Assembly: GCA_030648295.1 (NCBI GenBank)
Contig: JAUSID010000251.1
Location: 1-64,000, forward strand
From: Opitutaceae bacterium
GTDB taxonomy: Bacteria > Verrucomicrobiota > Verrucomicrobiia > Opitutales > Opitutaceae
Length of the DNA: 64,000 bases
Reading direction: 5' to 3'
The number at the start of each line of letters is the position of its first letter. Within the stretch, counting starts at the first letter, position 1. The position numbers and the translations under genes are program-made. This document shows positions 1 to 7,221 of the stretch, in pieces. Under the pieces are notes generated by a model. That model was given only the letters and a program-made list of their open reading frames with translations. It was not told where the DNA came from and searched no databases.

Positions 1-858
1 GACGGCCTCGAATACTATTCGCAAATCAACCTGATGAAGGGCGGCATTCTTTTTGCCGATCGCGTGACCACGGTGAGCCCGCGCTACGCCCAGGAAATCC
101 AGACGCCGGAATTCGGCTGCGGGCTCGACGGCGTGGCGCAGACCCGTGCCGATGATATCGTCGGGCTGTTGAACGGCGTCGACATCTCGATTTGGAATCC
201 CGCGGTCGATTCGTTGATCCCAGCGCGCTATTCGGCGGTGAACATGTCCGGGAAACAGGTGTGCCGGACCGAACTGCTGAAGAAAGCGGGGTTCGCCACC
301 GAGTTCAAGGGGCCGATATTCGGGATGGTGGCGCGACTGACCGAGCAGAAGGGCATCGATTTCGTGCTCGCGAACCGCGACTTCTTTCTCGCCCACGAGT
401 GCCGATTGATCGTGCTCGGCTCGGGCGACAAGCGGATGGAGGACGAGCTGCGCGAGCTCGCGACCGGCGCACCGCAAAAGGTGTACGTGTCGTACCGGCT
501 CGACGAAACGATGAGCCACCTGATCGAGGCCGGGATTGATTTTTTCCTGATGCCCTCGGTGTTCGAGCCGTGCGGGTTGAATCAGATGTATTCACAAACC
601 TATGGCACGGTGCCGGTGGTCAGCCGGGTGGGGGGGCTCGTCGACACCGTGATCGACGCGGACGATGATCCGGCGAATGGCACGGGCGTGATGTGCGAAC
701 CGGACGCCCTGAGTCTGCGTGAGGCGCTGCAGCGCGCGCTCGTGTTGTTTTCCGACAAAGCGCGCTACGGCGCCGTCCAGCAGCGGGCGATGGCGAAAAA
801 CTTCAGCTGGAAGGTCGCGGCCGCGGCGTACGAGAAACTGTATCAGGAGTCGCTGTGA
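1..858 (+). CDS. glgA: Glycogen synthase (GT5), C-terminal part, cut by window edge
   Basis: Transfers glucose from ADP-glucose to the non-reducing end of a growing alpha-1,4-glucan in the cytoplasm. The reading frame is open from base 1 (reads DGLEYYSQINLMKGGILFAD), so the N-terminal Rossmann domain lies outside the window; the first internal Met at 34 is not the start. Visible GT-B C-terminal signatures are VARLTEQKG, carrying the Arg/Lys pair that binds ADP-glucose phosphates, the loop VLGSGD, and FEPCGLNQMY with the catalytic E-x7-E type glutamate. It ends at a TGA that directly abuts a purine-rich repeat array. The family identity is clear; whether the donor is ADP- or UDP-glucose cannot be told from this part alone. 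Confidence 0.95.
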   Translation, partial: DGLEYYSQINLMKGGILFADRVTTVSPRYAQEIQTPEFGCGLDGVAQTRADDIVGLLNGVDISIWNPAVDSLIPARYSAVNMSGKQVCRTELLKKAGFATEFKGPIFGMVARLTEQKGIDFVLANRDFFLAHECRLIVLGSGDKRMEDELRELATGAPQKVYVSYRLDETMSHLIEAGIDFFLMPSVFEPCGLNQMYSQTYGTVPVVSRVGGLVDTVIDADDDPANGTGVMCEPDALSLREALQRALVLFSDKARYGAVQQRAMAKNFSWKVAAAAYEKLYQESL

Positions 859-1082
859 GGTGGGGAAGAACGCGAGACTTGGAAGAACGCGAGACCCGGA
901 AAACGGGGAAAGAAGAAACGGCAAAAAGAAGAAACCGCGGAAGACGGGGAAGAACGCGAGAACGCGAGACCCGGAATGAATGGGGAAAAGGAAACGGTTC
1001 GTTAGCCTTCAAACTCGAAACGCGAAACTCGAAACCCGACACTGACCACCGACGACCGACCACCGATTCACCGAATCCCCCC
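859..1082 (+). repeat. Mosaic repeat array 1 between glgA and phr
   Basis: About 225 bp without a gene. It contains several copies of GAAGAACGCGAGAC, then the block AAAGAAGAAACGGCAAAAAG, then a tract related to CGAAACGCGAAACTCGAAAC, and near the end reverse-oriented CCGATTCACC units. The + strand is strongly purine-rich. The block order recurs in the array at 2535-2897. A longer reading frame for the photolyase runs through here, but that stretch translates only to repeat-derived Arg/Glu/Thr peptide. Confidence 0.85.
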
Positions 1083-2534
1083 ATGTCCGCGACGCTCATC
1101 TGGTTCCGGCAGGATTTGCGGTTGCAGGACAATCCCGCCCTGCATGCGGCGCTGGTCCGCGGCGGACCGGTCGTGCCGATTTTCATTTGGGACCCGGACA
1201 ACGAGGAGCGCTGGCCGCCTGGAGCCGCATCGAAATGGTGGCTGCATCACTCGCTCAAAGCGCTCGACGCATCCTTGCGCGAACGCGGGTCGCGGTTGGT
1301 CATCGCCCGCGGCGATTCGCTGGAGGAACTGCGCGGTGTCATCAAGGTGACAGGGGCAAACGCCGTGTATTGGAATCGCCGATATGAGCCGCATGCCGTC
1401 GCACGGGAGTCATGGCTCGAGACCGCATTGCCGTCGCAGGGTGTGGAGGTGAAATCGTTCAACGCGGCGCTGCTCAATGAGCCGGCCGCACTCCTCAACC
1501 GCCAGGGTCGTCCATTCCAGGTGTTCAGTGCCTATTGGCGGCAGTCCGTCGCCCAACCAGTGCCGGCGCCGCTCAAACTCGCGCCGGGACCGTTCCCGGC
1601 TCCGGTTGCATGGCCGGGGTCGCTCGCGCTGGATGCGCTCGAGCTGCTGACGCGGATGCCCCTCGGTGCGACGTTGGCCAGGACGTGGGAACCGGGCGAA
1701 GCCGGCGCCACGCGGCGACTTCGCCGGTTCATTGCCGATGGACTTGCCGATTACGATGAGCGGCGCGATGAGCCGGGACGGGACGCCACCTCGATGCTTT
1801 CGCCCCACCTGCATTTCGGGGAGGTTGGGCCGCGGCAAATCTGGGCGGCGGTGAAGGCTTCGGCGCGCGGCAGCGGGGTCTTTCCGCCGAACAAGGGAGC
1901 CGGGGCGTGGTTGCGCGAACTCGGCTGGCGCGAGTTCGCCCACCATCTGGTTTTCCATTTTCCCCAGACACCCGTGTATCCGCTTCGCCAGGACTTCGGC
2001 CGGTTTCCGTGGGCCGATGATCCCGGCGGAAAGATGCTGGCCGGGTGGCAGCGCGGACTCACCGGTTACCCCATCGTGGATGCGGGCATCCGGCAGCTGG
2101 CGCAAATCGGATGGATGCACAACCGCGTGCGGATGATCGTGGCGTCGTTTCTCGTGAAGCACCTGCGGCTGCCGTGGACGCAGGGCGCAGCGTGGTTCTG
2201 GGATACGCTCGTCGATGCCGACCTCGCGAACAACACCCTCGGCTGGCAATGGACCGCCGGCTGCGGAGCCGACGCCGCGCCATTCTTCCGGATTTTTGCC
2301 CCCGTGCTTCAGGGCCAGAAATTCGATCCCAAGGGCGATTACGTCCGCCGCTGGATCCCCGAATTGACAAGATTGCCGGCGGAGCACGTCCACTCACCGT
2401 GGAAAGCGCCGAATCATGTGCTCGCCGCGGCCGGGGTCCGGCTGGACGGGAATTATCCGCGTCCCATCGTCGACCACGCCACTGCGCGTGACGCCGCGCT
2501 GGCGGCATTCCGGCAGATGCGGTTGAGTCGGTGA
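1083..2534 (+). CDS. phr: Class I deoxyribodipyrimidine photolyase
   Basis: Light-driven repair of cyclobutane pyrimidine dimers using reduced FAD and an antenna cofactor. The protein is 483 aa, normal for the family. The N-terminal photolyase domain begins MSATLIWFRQDLRLQDNPAL. The FAD domain shows SMLSPHLHFGEVGPRQIW, the ELGWREFAHH segment, and TGYPIVDAGIRQLAQIGWMH through NNTLGWQWTAG, typical of the active-site and FAD pocket. ATG 1083 is chosen because the 76 residues upstream in frame are repeat translation. The final codons (SR, TGA at 2532-2534) lie within a GGTGAAGC repeat unit, so the stop codon belongs to the downstream array. Confidence 0.95.
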   Translation: MSATLIWFRQDLRLQDNPALHAALVRGGPVVPIFIWDPDNEERWPPGAASKWWLHHSLKALDASLRERGSRLVIARGDSLEELRGVIKVTGANAVYWNRRYEPHAVARESWLETALPSQGVEVKSFNAALLNEPAALLNRQGRPFQVFSAYWRQSVAQPVPAPLKLAPGPFPAPVAWPGSLALDALELLTRMPLGATLARTWEPGEAGATRRLRRFIADGLADYDERRDEPGRDATSMLSPHLHFGEVGPRQIWAAVKASARGSGVFPPNKGAGAWLRELGWREFAHHLVFHFPQTPVYPLRQDFGRFPWADDPGGKMLAGWQRGLTGYPIVDAGIRQLAQIGWMHNRVRMIVASFLVKHLRLPWTQGAAWFWDTLVDADLANNTLGWQWTAGCGADAAPFFRIFAPVLQGQKFDPKGDYVRRWIPELTRLPAEHVHSPWKAPNHVLAAAGVRLDGNYPRPIVDHATARDAALAAFRQMRLSR

Positions 2535-2897
2535 AGCGGTGACGAAGAACGCGAGACTTGGAAGAACGCGAGACGACGGAAGACGGGGAGACGCGGAAGA
2601 ACGCGAGACGTGGCGAAGACGCAGAAGACTTCGGAAGAACGTGAGAACGCGAGACGGGGCAGACTCGGAAAAACTTGGAAAGAAGAAACGGCAAAAAGTA
2701 GAAACAGCGGAAGACGGGAAGACGGGGAAGAACGCGAGAAAGCGAGACCCGGAATAAATGGGAAAAGGGAAACGGTTCGTTAGCCTTCAAACGCGAAACC
2801 CGAAACCCGAAACGCGAAACGCGAAACCCAGAACCGGCGCCGAAGGCGCACCAATAACCAATAGCCAATAACCATTCCACCTTCACTTTCTCCTCAA
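2530..2897 (+). repeat. Mosaic repeat array 2 after phr
   Basis: Starts with GGTGAAGC-GGTGACG, which supplies the phr stop. It continues with at least six GAAGAACGCGAGAC-like units, the AAAGAAGAAACGGCAAAAAG block, and a block GGGAAACGGTTCGTTAGCC shared with array 1. Next come CGCGAAACCCGAAAC units and GGCGCCGAAGGCGC followed by ACCAATAACCAATAGCC. Spacing is irregular, so this is not a CRISPR. No gene is seen before the ATG at 2898. Confidence 0.85.
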
Positions 2898-3809
2898 ATG
2901 AAAACTCTCATCGCCGGCGCCTCGGGGCTCGTTGGCAGCGCGCTTGTGGCGGCATTGCGCGGTTCGGGTCATGAGGTGCACCGGCTCGTCCGGCGCGCGG
3001 CGGCGGCACCGGATGAAATCCCGTGGCACCCGGAGCGGCGCGAACTGGAACCGCCACATATCCATGGGATGGATGCGGTGATTAACCTTTCGGGCGAGAA
3101 CGTCGGCGCGGGTCGCTGGACCGCAGCGCGGCGCGAACGGATTCTGCGCAGCCGGATCGATGCGACGGCCACGTTGGTGAAGGCGATGGCAGCCGCCGCG
3201 AGAAAACCGTCGGTGTTTCTAAGTGCGTCCGCGGTGGGTTTCTACGGCGACCGCGGCGACGAGGTCCTCACGGAAGCGGCTGGAGTGGGGCAGGGGTTCC
3301 TGCCCGAAGTTTGCCTGGCGTGGGAAACGCATGCCGAGGGTGCCTCGCGCTCCGGCGTGCGCACCGTGCTCACACGCTTCGGTGTGGTGCTGGCTCCGAA
3401 TGGCGGTGCACTCGCGAAGATGTTGCCCTTGTTCCGCGCCGGTTTCGGCGGCCGGCTTGGCCATGGACGGCAATGGATGAGTTGGATTGCGATCGAGGAT
3501 GTCGTCGGCGCGCTGATGCACTGCCTCACAAACCCCGTGTGCCGCGGTCCCATCAACGTCGTCGCGCCGGATCCGGTGACGAATGCAGACTTCACGGCCG
3601 CACTTGCACGGGTGCTGCAGCGCCCTGCCGTCCTGCCCGCGCCCGCCTGGGCCTTGCGTGCCGTGCTCGGTCGGATGGCCGATGAAGCGCTGCTCGCAAG
3701 CACCCGACCCGTGCCGGAAAAGTTGCTGAAGAGCGGCTATCTGTTTCGGCAGCCAGACCTCGATGAGGCGCTGGGATCGGTCCTTCGCTTGGCTGCGGTT
3801 ATTGGATGA
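2898..3809 (+). CDS. TIGR01777 family NAD(P)-binding epimerase-like protein
   Basis: 303 aa member of the extended short-chain dehydrogenase superfamily (YfcH/SulA-like group, often annotated as a cell-division inhibitor homologue). The N-terminal nucleotide-binding motif is GASGLVGSAL at residues 7-16. The family landmarks DAVINLSGENVGAGRWT, FLSASAVGFYGDRGDE and the conserved WMSWIAIEDVVGAL are all present, as is the C-terminal DUF1731-like segment. The physiological substrate is unknown for the family. It is convergent with ndk across a long repeat array and probably monocistronic. Confidence 0.9.
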   Translation: MKTLIAGASGLVGSALVAALRGSGHEVHRLVRRAAAAPDEIPWHPERRELEPPHIHGMDAVINLSGENVGAGRWTAARRERILRSRIDATATLVKAMAAAARKPSVFLSASAVGFYGDRGDEVLTEAAGVGQGFLPEVCLAWETHAEGASRSGVRTVLTRFGVVLAPNGGALAKMLPLFRAGFGGRLGHGRQWMSWIAIEDVVGALMHCLTNPVCRGPINVVAPDPVTNADFTAALARVLQRPAVLPAPAWALRAVLGRMADEALLASTRPVPEKLLKSGYLFRQPDLDEALGSVLRLAAVIG

Positions 3810-4298
3810 GAGTTATTAGTTATTGGTGTCTTGCCGAAGCCCCGCGGAGCCGTGCGCAAAGGGCAGAACAAAACGGGGTGCCGTCCCTGGGAGCGCGGGC
3901 GTCTCGCCCGCATGGATTGAAGGGGAGAGGAGCGGCGGTCGGTGAAGCGGGAGTCGGTCGTCGGTGGGACGGTGGACGGCGGAAAACGAAGCAAAGAAGA
4001 AACGGCAAAAAGAAGAAACGGCGGAAGACGGGAGACGCGGAAGAACGTGAGACCCTGAAAACGAGGCCAGTCGTAGCGGAACGCGTGGGCGTCTCGCCTT
4101 TTCACTCATTGGCGGCCTCCGTTTATCATCTCCCCACTGTTTCACCGACACACTGGTTCACCGACTCACCGCCATTGCCCATTACCCATTTGCCAGCGAC
4201 CCGCGCCGAAGGCGCACCAATAACCAATAACCAATAACCCGCCCTCACTCTCACTCCGAAGGCGAACCAACGCCTCACCGCTTTACCGCCTCACCGAT
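3810..4298. repeat. Mosaic repeat array 3 in the convergent gap
   Basis: About 490 bp without a gene. It includes a GGGAGCGCGGGCGTCTCGCC palindromic unit near 3890, purine-rich GAAGAACG(C/T)GAGAC units, ACCAATAACCAATAACC near 4220, and reverse-oriented 8-bp units (GCTTCACC, GATTCACC, GCCTCACC) at 4272-4311 that overlap the ndk stop. The segment 4048-4238 is nearly the same as 5769-5950 in array 5. Confidence 0.85.
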
Positions 4299-4730
4299 TC
4301 ACCGCTTCACCGATGCCACGAACAACTCGTCCGGCGTGAAAAACCGTGCCAGCTCGGCCTGGGCGTTTTCGTCGCTGTCGGAGGCGTGGACGACGTTCGT
4401 CATCATGTCGGCGCCGAAGTCTCCGCGAATCGTTCCTTTTGCGGCTTTCCGCGAGTCCGTCGGCCCGAGCAGATCACGCACGCGTTGCACCACGTCCTGG
4501 CCCTGGAGCGCCATCATGATGACGGGACGCGAGGCCATGAACTTCTCGATCTCCGGATAAAACGGTTTGCTCGCCACGTGCGCATAATGCTCGCGCAACA
4601 CCTGTGGCGTGAGCCGCCCCATTTTGCAGCCGATGACTTCGAAGCCCGCCGCTTCGAACCGGCTGAGCACCGTGCCGACAAGCCGCTTGTCCATGCAATC
4701 GGGCTTAAAGATGATGAACGTTTTCTGCAT
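4299..4730 (-). CDS. ndk: Nucleoside diphosphate kinase
   Basis: Equilibrates the gamma-phosphate between NTPs and NDPs through a phosphohistidine intermediate. The protein is 143 aa, the usual length. It starts MQKTFIIFKPDCMDKRLVGT, carries the NVVHASDS active-site motif with the catalytic His at about residue 115, and the nucleotide-binding lysine in FKPD. The start at 4730 is set by the family N-terminus; a longer frame upstream only translates repeats. The last residues (SVKR-stop) are written by the 8-bp repeat GGTGAAGC-GGTGAATC, so the TGA belongs to the repeat. Confidence 0.97.
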   Translation of the reverse strand: MQKTFIIFKPDCMDKRLVGTVLSRFEAAGFEVIGCKMGRLTPQVLREHYAHVASKPFYPEIEKFMASRPVIMMALQGQDVVQRVRDLLGPTDSRKAAKGTIRGDFGADMMTNVVHASDSDENAQAELARFFTPDELFVASVKR

Positions 4731-5165
4731 AGTGAACCGGCGAACGTAGTTCCCCGCACGCGTTTGGAAAGCTTGAATTCGTGCGAAGACGGGAAGACGC
4801 GGAAGAACGCGAGAACGCGAGACGCCAAGCGGTGAATCGGTAGTCGGTGAAGCGGTGAGACGGTGAAACGGTGAGGCGGTGAGACGGACAGACCAGAGGT
4901 GCGGAGGAGCGGAGGAGCGGAGGAGCGGAGGAGCGGTGAGCGGTGAGCGGTGGATGGTCAGATGTTCAGATGCCCGGAAGTTCAGATGGTCGGATGATCG
5001 GAAGACGAGGAGACGCGGAAGAACGCGAGAATGCGAGACATCGATCGGTGAAGCAGTGAAGCAGTGATCGGAAGTGGAACGCGAAACCCGAAACGCGAAA
5101 CCCAAAACTCAGAACGGACGCCGAAGGCGAACCCAAAACCCGAAACTGGCGCCGAAGGCGCCCGA
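4731..5165. repeat. Mosaic repeat array 4 with clean 8-bp GGTGARRC tandem
   Basis: 435 bp without a gene. The cleanest 8-bp tandem in the window lies at about 4831-4886 (GGTGAATC, GGTGAAGC, GGTGAGAC, GGTGAAAC, GGTGAGGC, GGTGAGAC), giving TGA in all three frames. A GGAGGAGC tandem follows near 4910-4935, then GAAGAACGCGAGA, CGCGAAACCCGAAAC units and GCGCCGAAGGCGCC directly against the response-regulator stop. It also carries the ndk promoter region by position; no promoter motif was identified with confidence. Confidence 0.85.
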
Positions 5166-5612
5166 TTAGACCTTCGGCTCGTTCGGCGGTACGTTCAGTC
5201 GCAGCCAATAGCCGCGCAGGCCTGACGCCAGCTCGGTCAGGGTCGTAAGGCTGGTAGGCTTCACCAGATAGGAATTCGCGCCGGCACGATACGCCTCCGC
5301 GATGTCGGAAGGCTCGGTCGACGACGTGAAGATAATCACGATCATCGAGTGCAGGACCGGATGCGCCCGAATCCATCTGAGCAACTCGATGCCCGACACG
5401 AGCGGCAGTTTGAGGTCGAGAAGTATCAACGCCGGCAGCGGGACGGCGCGTTTCTTGGGCGAGATCGCGTTGGTGAGATACTCCATCGCCAGCGCACCGT
5501 GCGACACGCGATGGACGGGATTAGTGAACTGGGCCTTTCGAAATGCCGACTCGAGGAGCAGAACGGAATCGTCCTCGTCCTCCACCACCAGGATCGTCGG
5601 GGCATTCGTCAC
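5166..5612 (-). CDS. Single-domain response regulator (Rcp1/CheY-like)
   Basis: 148 aa receiver domain with no output domain. The acidic pocket is VVEDEDD at residues 9-15, the phospho-acceptor Asp is in LILLDLKLP (about residue 66), the switch Ser/Thr in FTSSTEP, and the conserved Lys in YLVKPTS. The insertion between beta-2 and beta-3 (TNAISPKKRAVPLP) matches the Rcp1 type that partners with phytochrome or hybrid kinases. No kinase gene is adjacent, so the cognate sensor is elsewhere. It ends in TAA directly beside a repeat array. Confidence 0.93.
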   Translation of the reverse strand: MTNAPTILVVEDEDDSVLLLESAFRKAQFTNPVHRVSHGALAMEYLTNAISPKKRAVPLPALILLDLKLPLVSGIELLRWIRAHPVLHSMIVIIFTSSTEPSDIAEAYRAGANSYLVKPTSLTTLTELASGLRGYWLRLNVPPNEPKV

Positions 5613-6036
5613 GGCGGTATGAGAACAGCCAGCCGCCTGACGGCAAGAATTGACGGAGCGTCGCGGAGTCGGTGCGAGTTACAAAGCGGTGAATCGGTGA
5701 CGAAGAACGCGAGACTTGGAAGAACGCGAGACGACGGAAGACCGGGAGACGCGGAGGAACGCGAGAACGCGAGACCCTGAAAACGAGGTCAGCCGTAGCG
5801 GAACGCGTGAGCGTTTCGCCTTTTCGCTCATTGGCGGCGTCCGTTTATCATCTCCCCACTGTTTCACCGACACACCGCCATTGCCCATTACCCATTTGCC
5901 AGCGACTCGCGTCGAAGGCGCACCAATAACCGATAACCAATAACCAATAACGCCCTCGCCGGGGGCGCTGGCCGAAACCGCTTCACCGATCGTTGTCTCG
6001 CGTTCTTCCGCGTCTTCCAAGTCTTCCCGTCTTCCC
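5613..6036. repeat. Mosaic repeat array 5
   Basis: The first ~70 bp (5613-5683) are ordinary upstream sequence of the response regulator. From 5684 the array has GGTGAATC-GGTGACG, GAAGAACGCGAGAC units, a CGTAGCGGAACGCGTGAGCG block whose reverse complement recurs near 8856, the conserved segment shared with 4048-4238, and ACCAATAACCGATAACC. It ends in reverse-oriented GTCTCGCGTTCTTCC that runs into the stop codon of the next gene. Confidence 0.85.
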
Positions 6037-6396
6037 TCACACCCTTCGAAACCTCGGCCGCAATTTCTGCCGTAGTTGCTGAATGGTTACCGCGCGTTCG
6101 TACACCTCCGCCAGTTCGTGGCGCGGGCGGAGCCGTCGCCCGAGCTTGACCGCCACGTGGGTGATGAGCACGCGGTGTTTTTCCCACAGCTCCTCGATTT
6201 GGCGTTCACAGCCATCGAGGAAATGATCGAGGTAATGGACAAACAGGATGCTTTCGCGCGGTGCCTCCGGGTGGCCGCGGCGGCCGAGGAGGACGTAGAT
6301 GGCGCTCTGGTCCGGGTTGAAGATTTCTTCGAGCTGGCGCCTTGGAACCACTATGAAGCCTGGAAGCTTATCCGGCTGAACGGGGGTCGTGTTCAT
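6037..6396 (-). CDS. Conserved hypothetical protein, cytoplasmic
   Basis: 119 aa, soluble and rich in charged residues, with no signal peptide or membrane segment. The central part, FVHYLDHFLDGCERQIEELW, looks amphipathic and helical. The C-terminus is strongly basic (RQKLRPRFRRV), which suggests nucleic-acid or membrane-surface contact, but I recognise no domain. It lies in the same direction as the response regulator but is separated from it by a repeat array, so co-transcription is doubtful. The stop TGA lies inside the repeat that follows. Confidence 0.6.
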   Translation of the reverse strand: MNTTPVQPDKLPGFIVVPRRQLEEIFNPDQSAIYVLLGRRGHPEAPRESILFVHYLDHFLDGCERQIEELWEKHRVLITHVAVKLGRRLRPRHELAEVYERAVTIQQLRQKLRPRFRRV

Positions 6397-6541
6397 CGCG
6401 GGGCAGCCTAGCGGCGCGGCCGGTCATGGCCATCGGATCCGATCCCGCAAACAGACGAATCTCCCATCGGGGAAAATCCGCGGCCCGCGAGCCGCCAAGT
6501 CACACGCATGCAAACTCTTTCGCCTGAAATTTACCCACTTC

Positions 6542-6585
6542 TTATTCACAACTTGTGCACAAGGATTTCGCTGCTGCGAAATCCT
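6542..6585. promoter_or_regulatory. DnaA-box-like pair next to a perfect hairpin
   Basis: TTATTCACA at 6542-6550 matches the bacterial DnaA box consensus TTATNCACA. TGTGCACAA nearby differs at one base from the inverted box. Immediately after is a perfect 10-bp inverted repeat, AGGATTTCGC-TGCT-GCGAAATCCT (6562-6585), without a T tract. The surrounding genes are not origin genes, so function is unproven. Confidence 0.35.
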
Positions 6586-6647
6586 AGGGTGGCTGTCGAT
6601 GAAGCAAACCTTGGTTTTCGGTGAAGCGGCTTGCCGCGCTCACTTCG

Positions 6648-6719
6648 TCCCTGGGAGCGCGGGCGTCTCGCCCGCATCGGCCCATTCGTTGCGGGCCGGA
6701 GGCCCGCGCTCCCAAGGGA
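6648..6719. repeat. Long palindromic GGGAGCGCGGGC element
   Basis: Left arm TCCCTGGGAGCGCGGGCGTC and right arm are near-perfect reverse complements around a short spacer. Single arms recur near 3890, 8732 and 11137. Read as protein it gives GSAGVSPA, a peptide that often pollutes gene calls in Verrucomicrobiota. Probably a mobile palindromic repeat. Confidence 0.8.
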
Positions 6720-6962
6720 ACTCGGTTCCGGCCTTCGTCTATCCCTGGCTGTTCTATCGCCAGCCGTCCGCCGTCGCCGACTCTCGTCTTTGGTCCCTGG
6801 TCTCTTGTCCGTCATCGCCATTGCCCATTTGCCATTCGCAGCTTGCGACAGGCGACCCGGTTCAGGGATTCGCTGATAATTGCCTGCCCGAAAGCTCCAC
6901 CGAAAACCGAATCGCGCTTGACGGATTAAATGAATCCGAGACGCTGAGCCCTCCGAATTTTT

Positions 6963-7034
6963 GCCCTCATCGTCTATCGGTTAGGACAGGAGATTCTCAA
7001 TCTTCAAAGCGGGGTTCGATTCCCCGTGGGGGCG
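6963..7034 (+). tRNA. tRNA-Glu (anticodon CTC)
   Basis: 72 nt cloverleaf folded by hand. The acceptor stem GCCCTCA/TGGGGGC has one T-G wobble, the D stem is GTCT/GGAC, and the anticodon stem GGAGA/TCTTC holds loop TTCTCAA, so the anticodon is CTC. The T arm is CGGGG-TTCGATT-CCCCG and the discriminator base is G. CCA is not encoded. It is followed within 5 bp by GGTGARRC-type repeat units. Confidence 0.95.
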
Positions 7035-7038
7035 CTCT

Positions 7039-7071
7039 TTCGGTGAGGCAGTGGTTGGTGACGGTGAAACG
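7039..7071 (+). repeat. GGTGARRC repeat units after tRNA-Glu
   Basis: Units GGTGAGGC, AGTGGTT, GGTGAC and GGTGAAAC directly downstream of the tRNA. This shows the family is not restricted to protein-gene 3' ends. Confidence 0.7.
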
Positions 7072-7221
7072 GATTCGGGAAAGAAAGTCCCGCTGGCGGA
7101 CATCGAGCGCAGGCTGGCGGGTCGAGAGTGAGACGGGCTACCGTCCCGTTTTTGCAGCAGGAGCCGCTGATTTCCGTCTCCAGCTACCGAAGCGGATGCA
7201 AAAGAAACTGGTACCACTTTC

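Larger units (their letters stand above)
6397..6962. other. Intergenic region upstream of tRNA-Glu
   Basis: A 566-bp gap. An open frame of 278 codons crosses it and the tRNA, but it encodes repeat-derived peptide (PGSAGVSPAS) and is rejected as a gene. It holds the hairpin at 6562-6585, the palindromic repeat at 6648-6719, a copy of the GGTCCCTGGTCTCTTG word repeat near 6793, and TTGACG at 6918, a possible -35 box for the tRNA without a convincing -10. Confidence 0.7.

Noticed and set aside
855-1082. N-terminal extension of the photolyase frame
   Set aside because: Translates repeat words only (RTRDLEERETRK); the conserved protein starts at 1083.
2540-2760. CRISPR-like array of GAAGAACGCGAGAC
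   Set aside because: Spacing is irregular, units are short and often overlapping, spacers are themselves repeat-like, and no cas gene is present.
5349-5780. 143-codon plus-strand frame opposite the response regulator
   Set aside because: Antisense shadow that runs into a repeat array.
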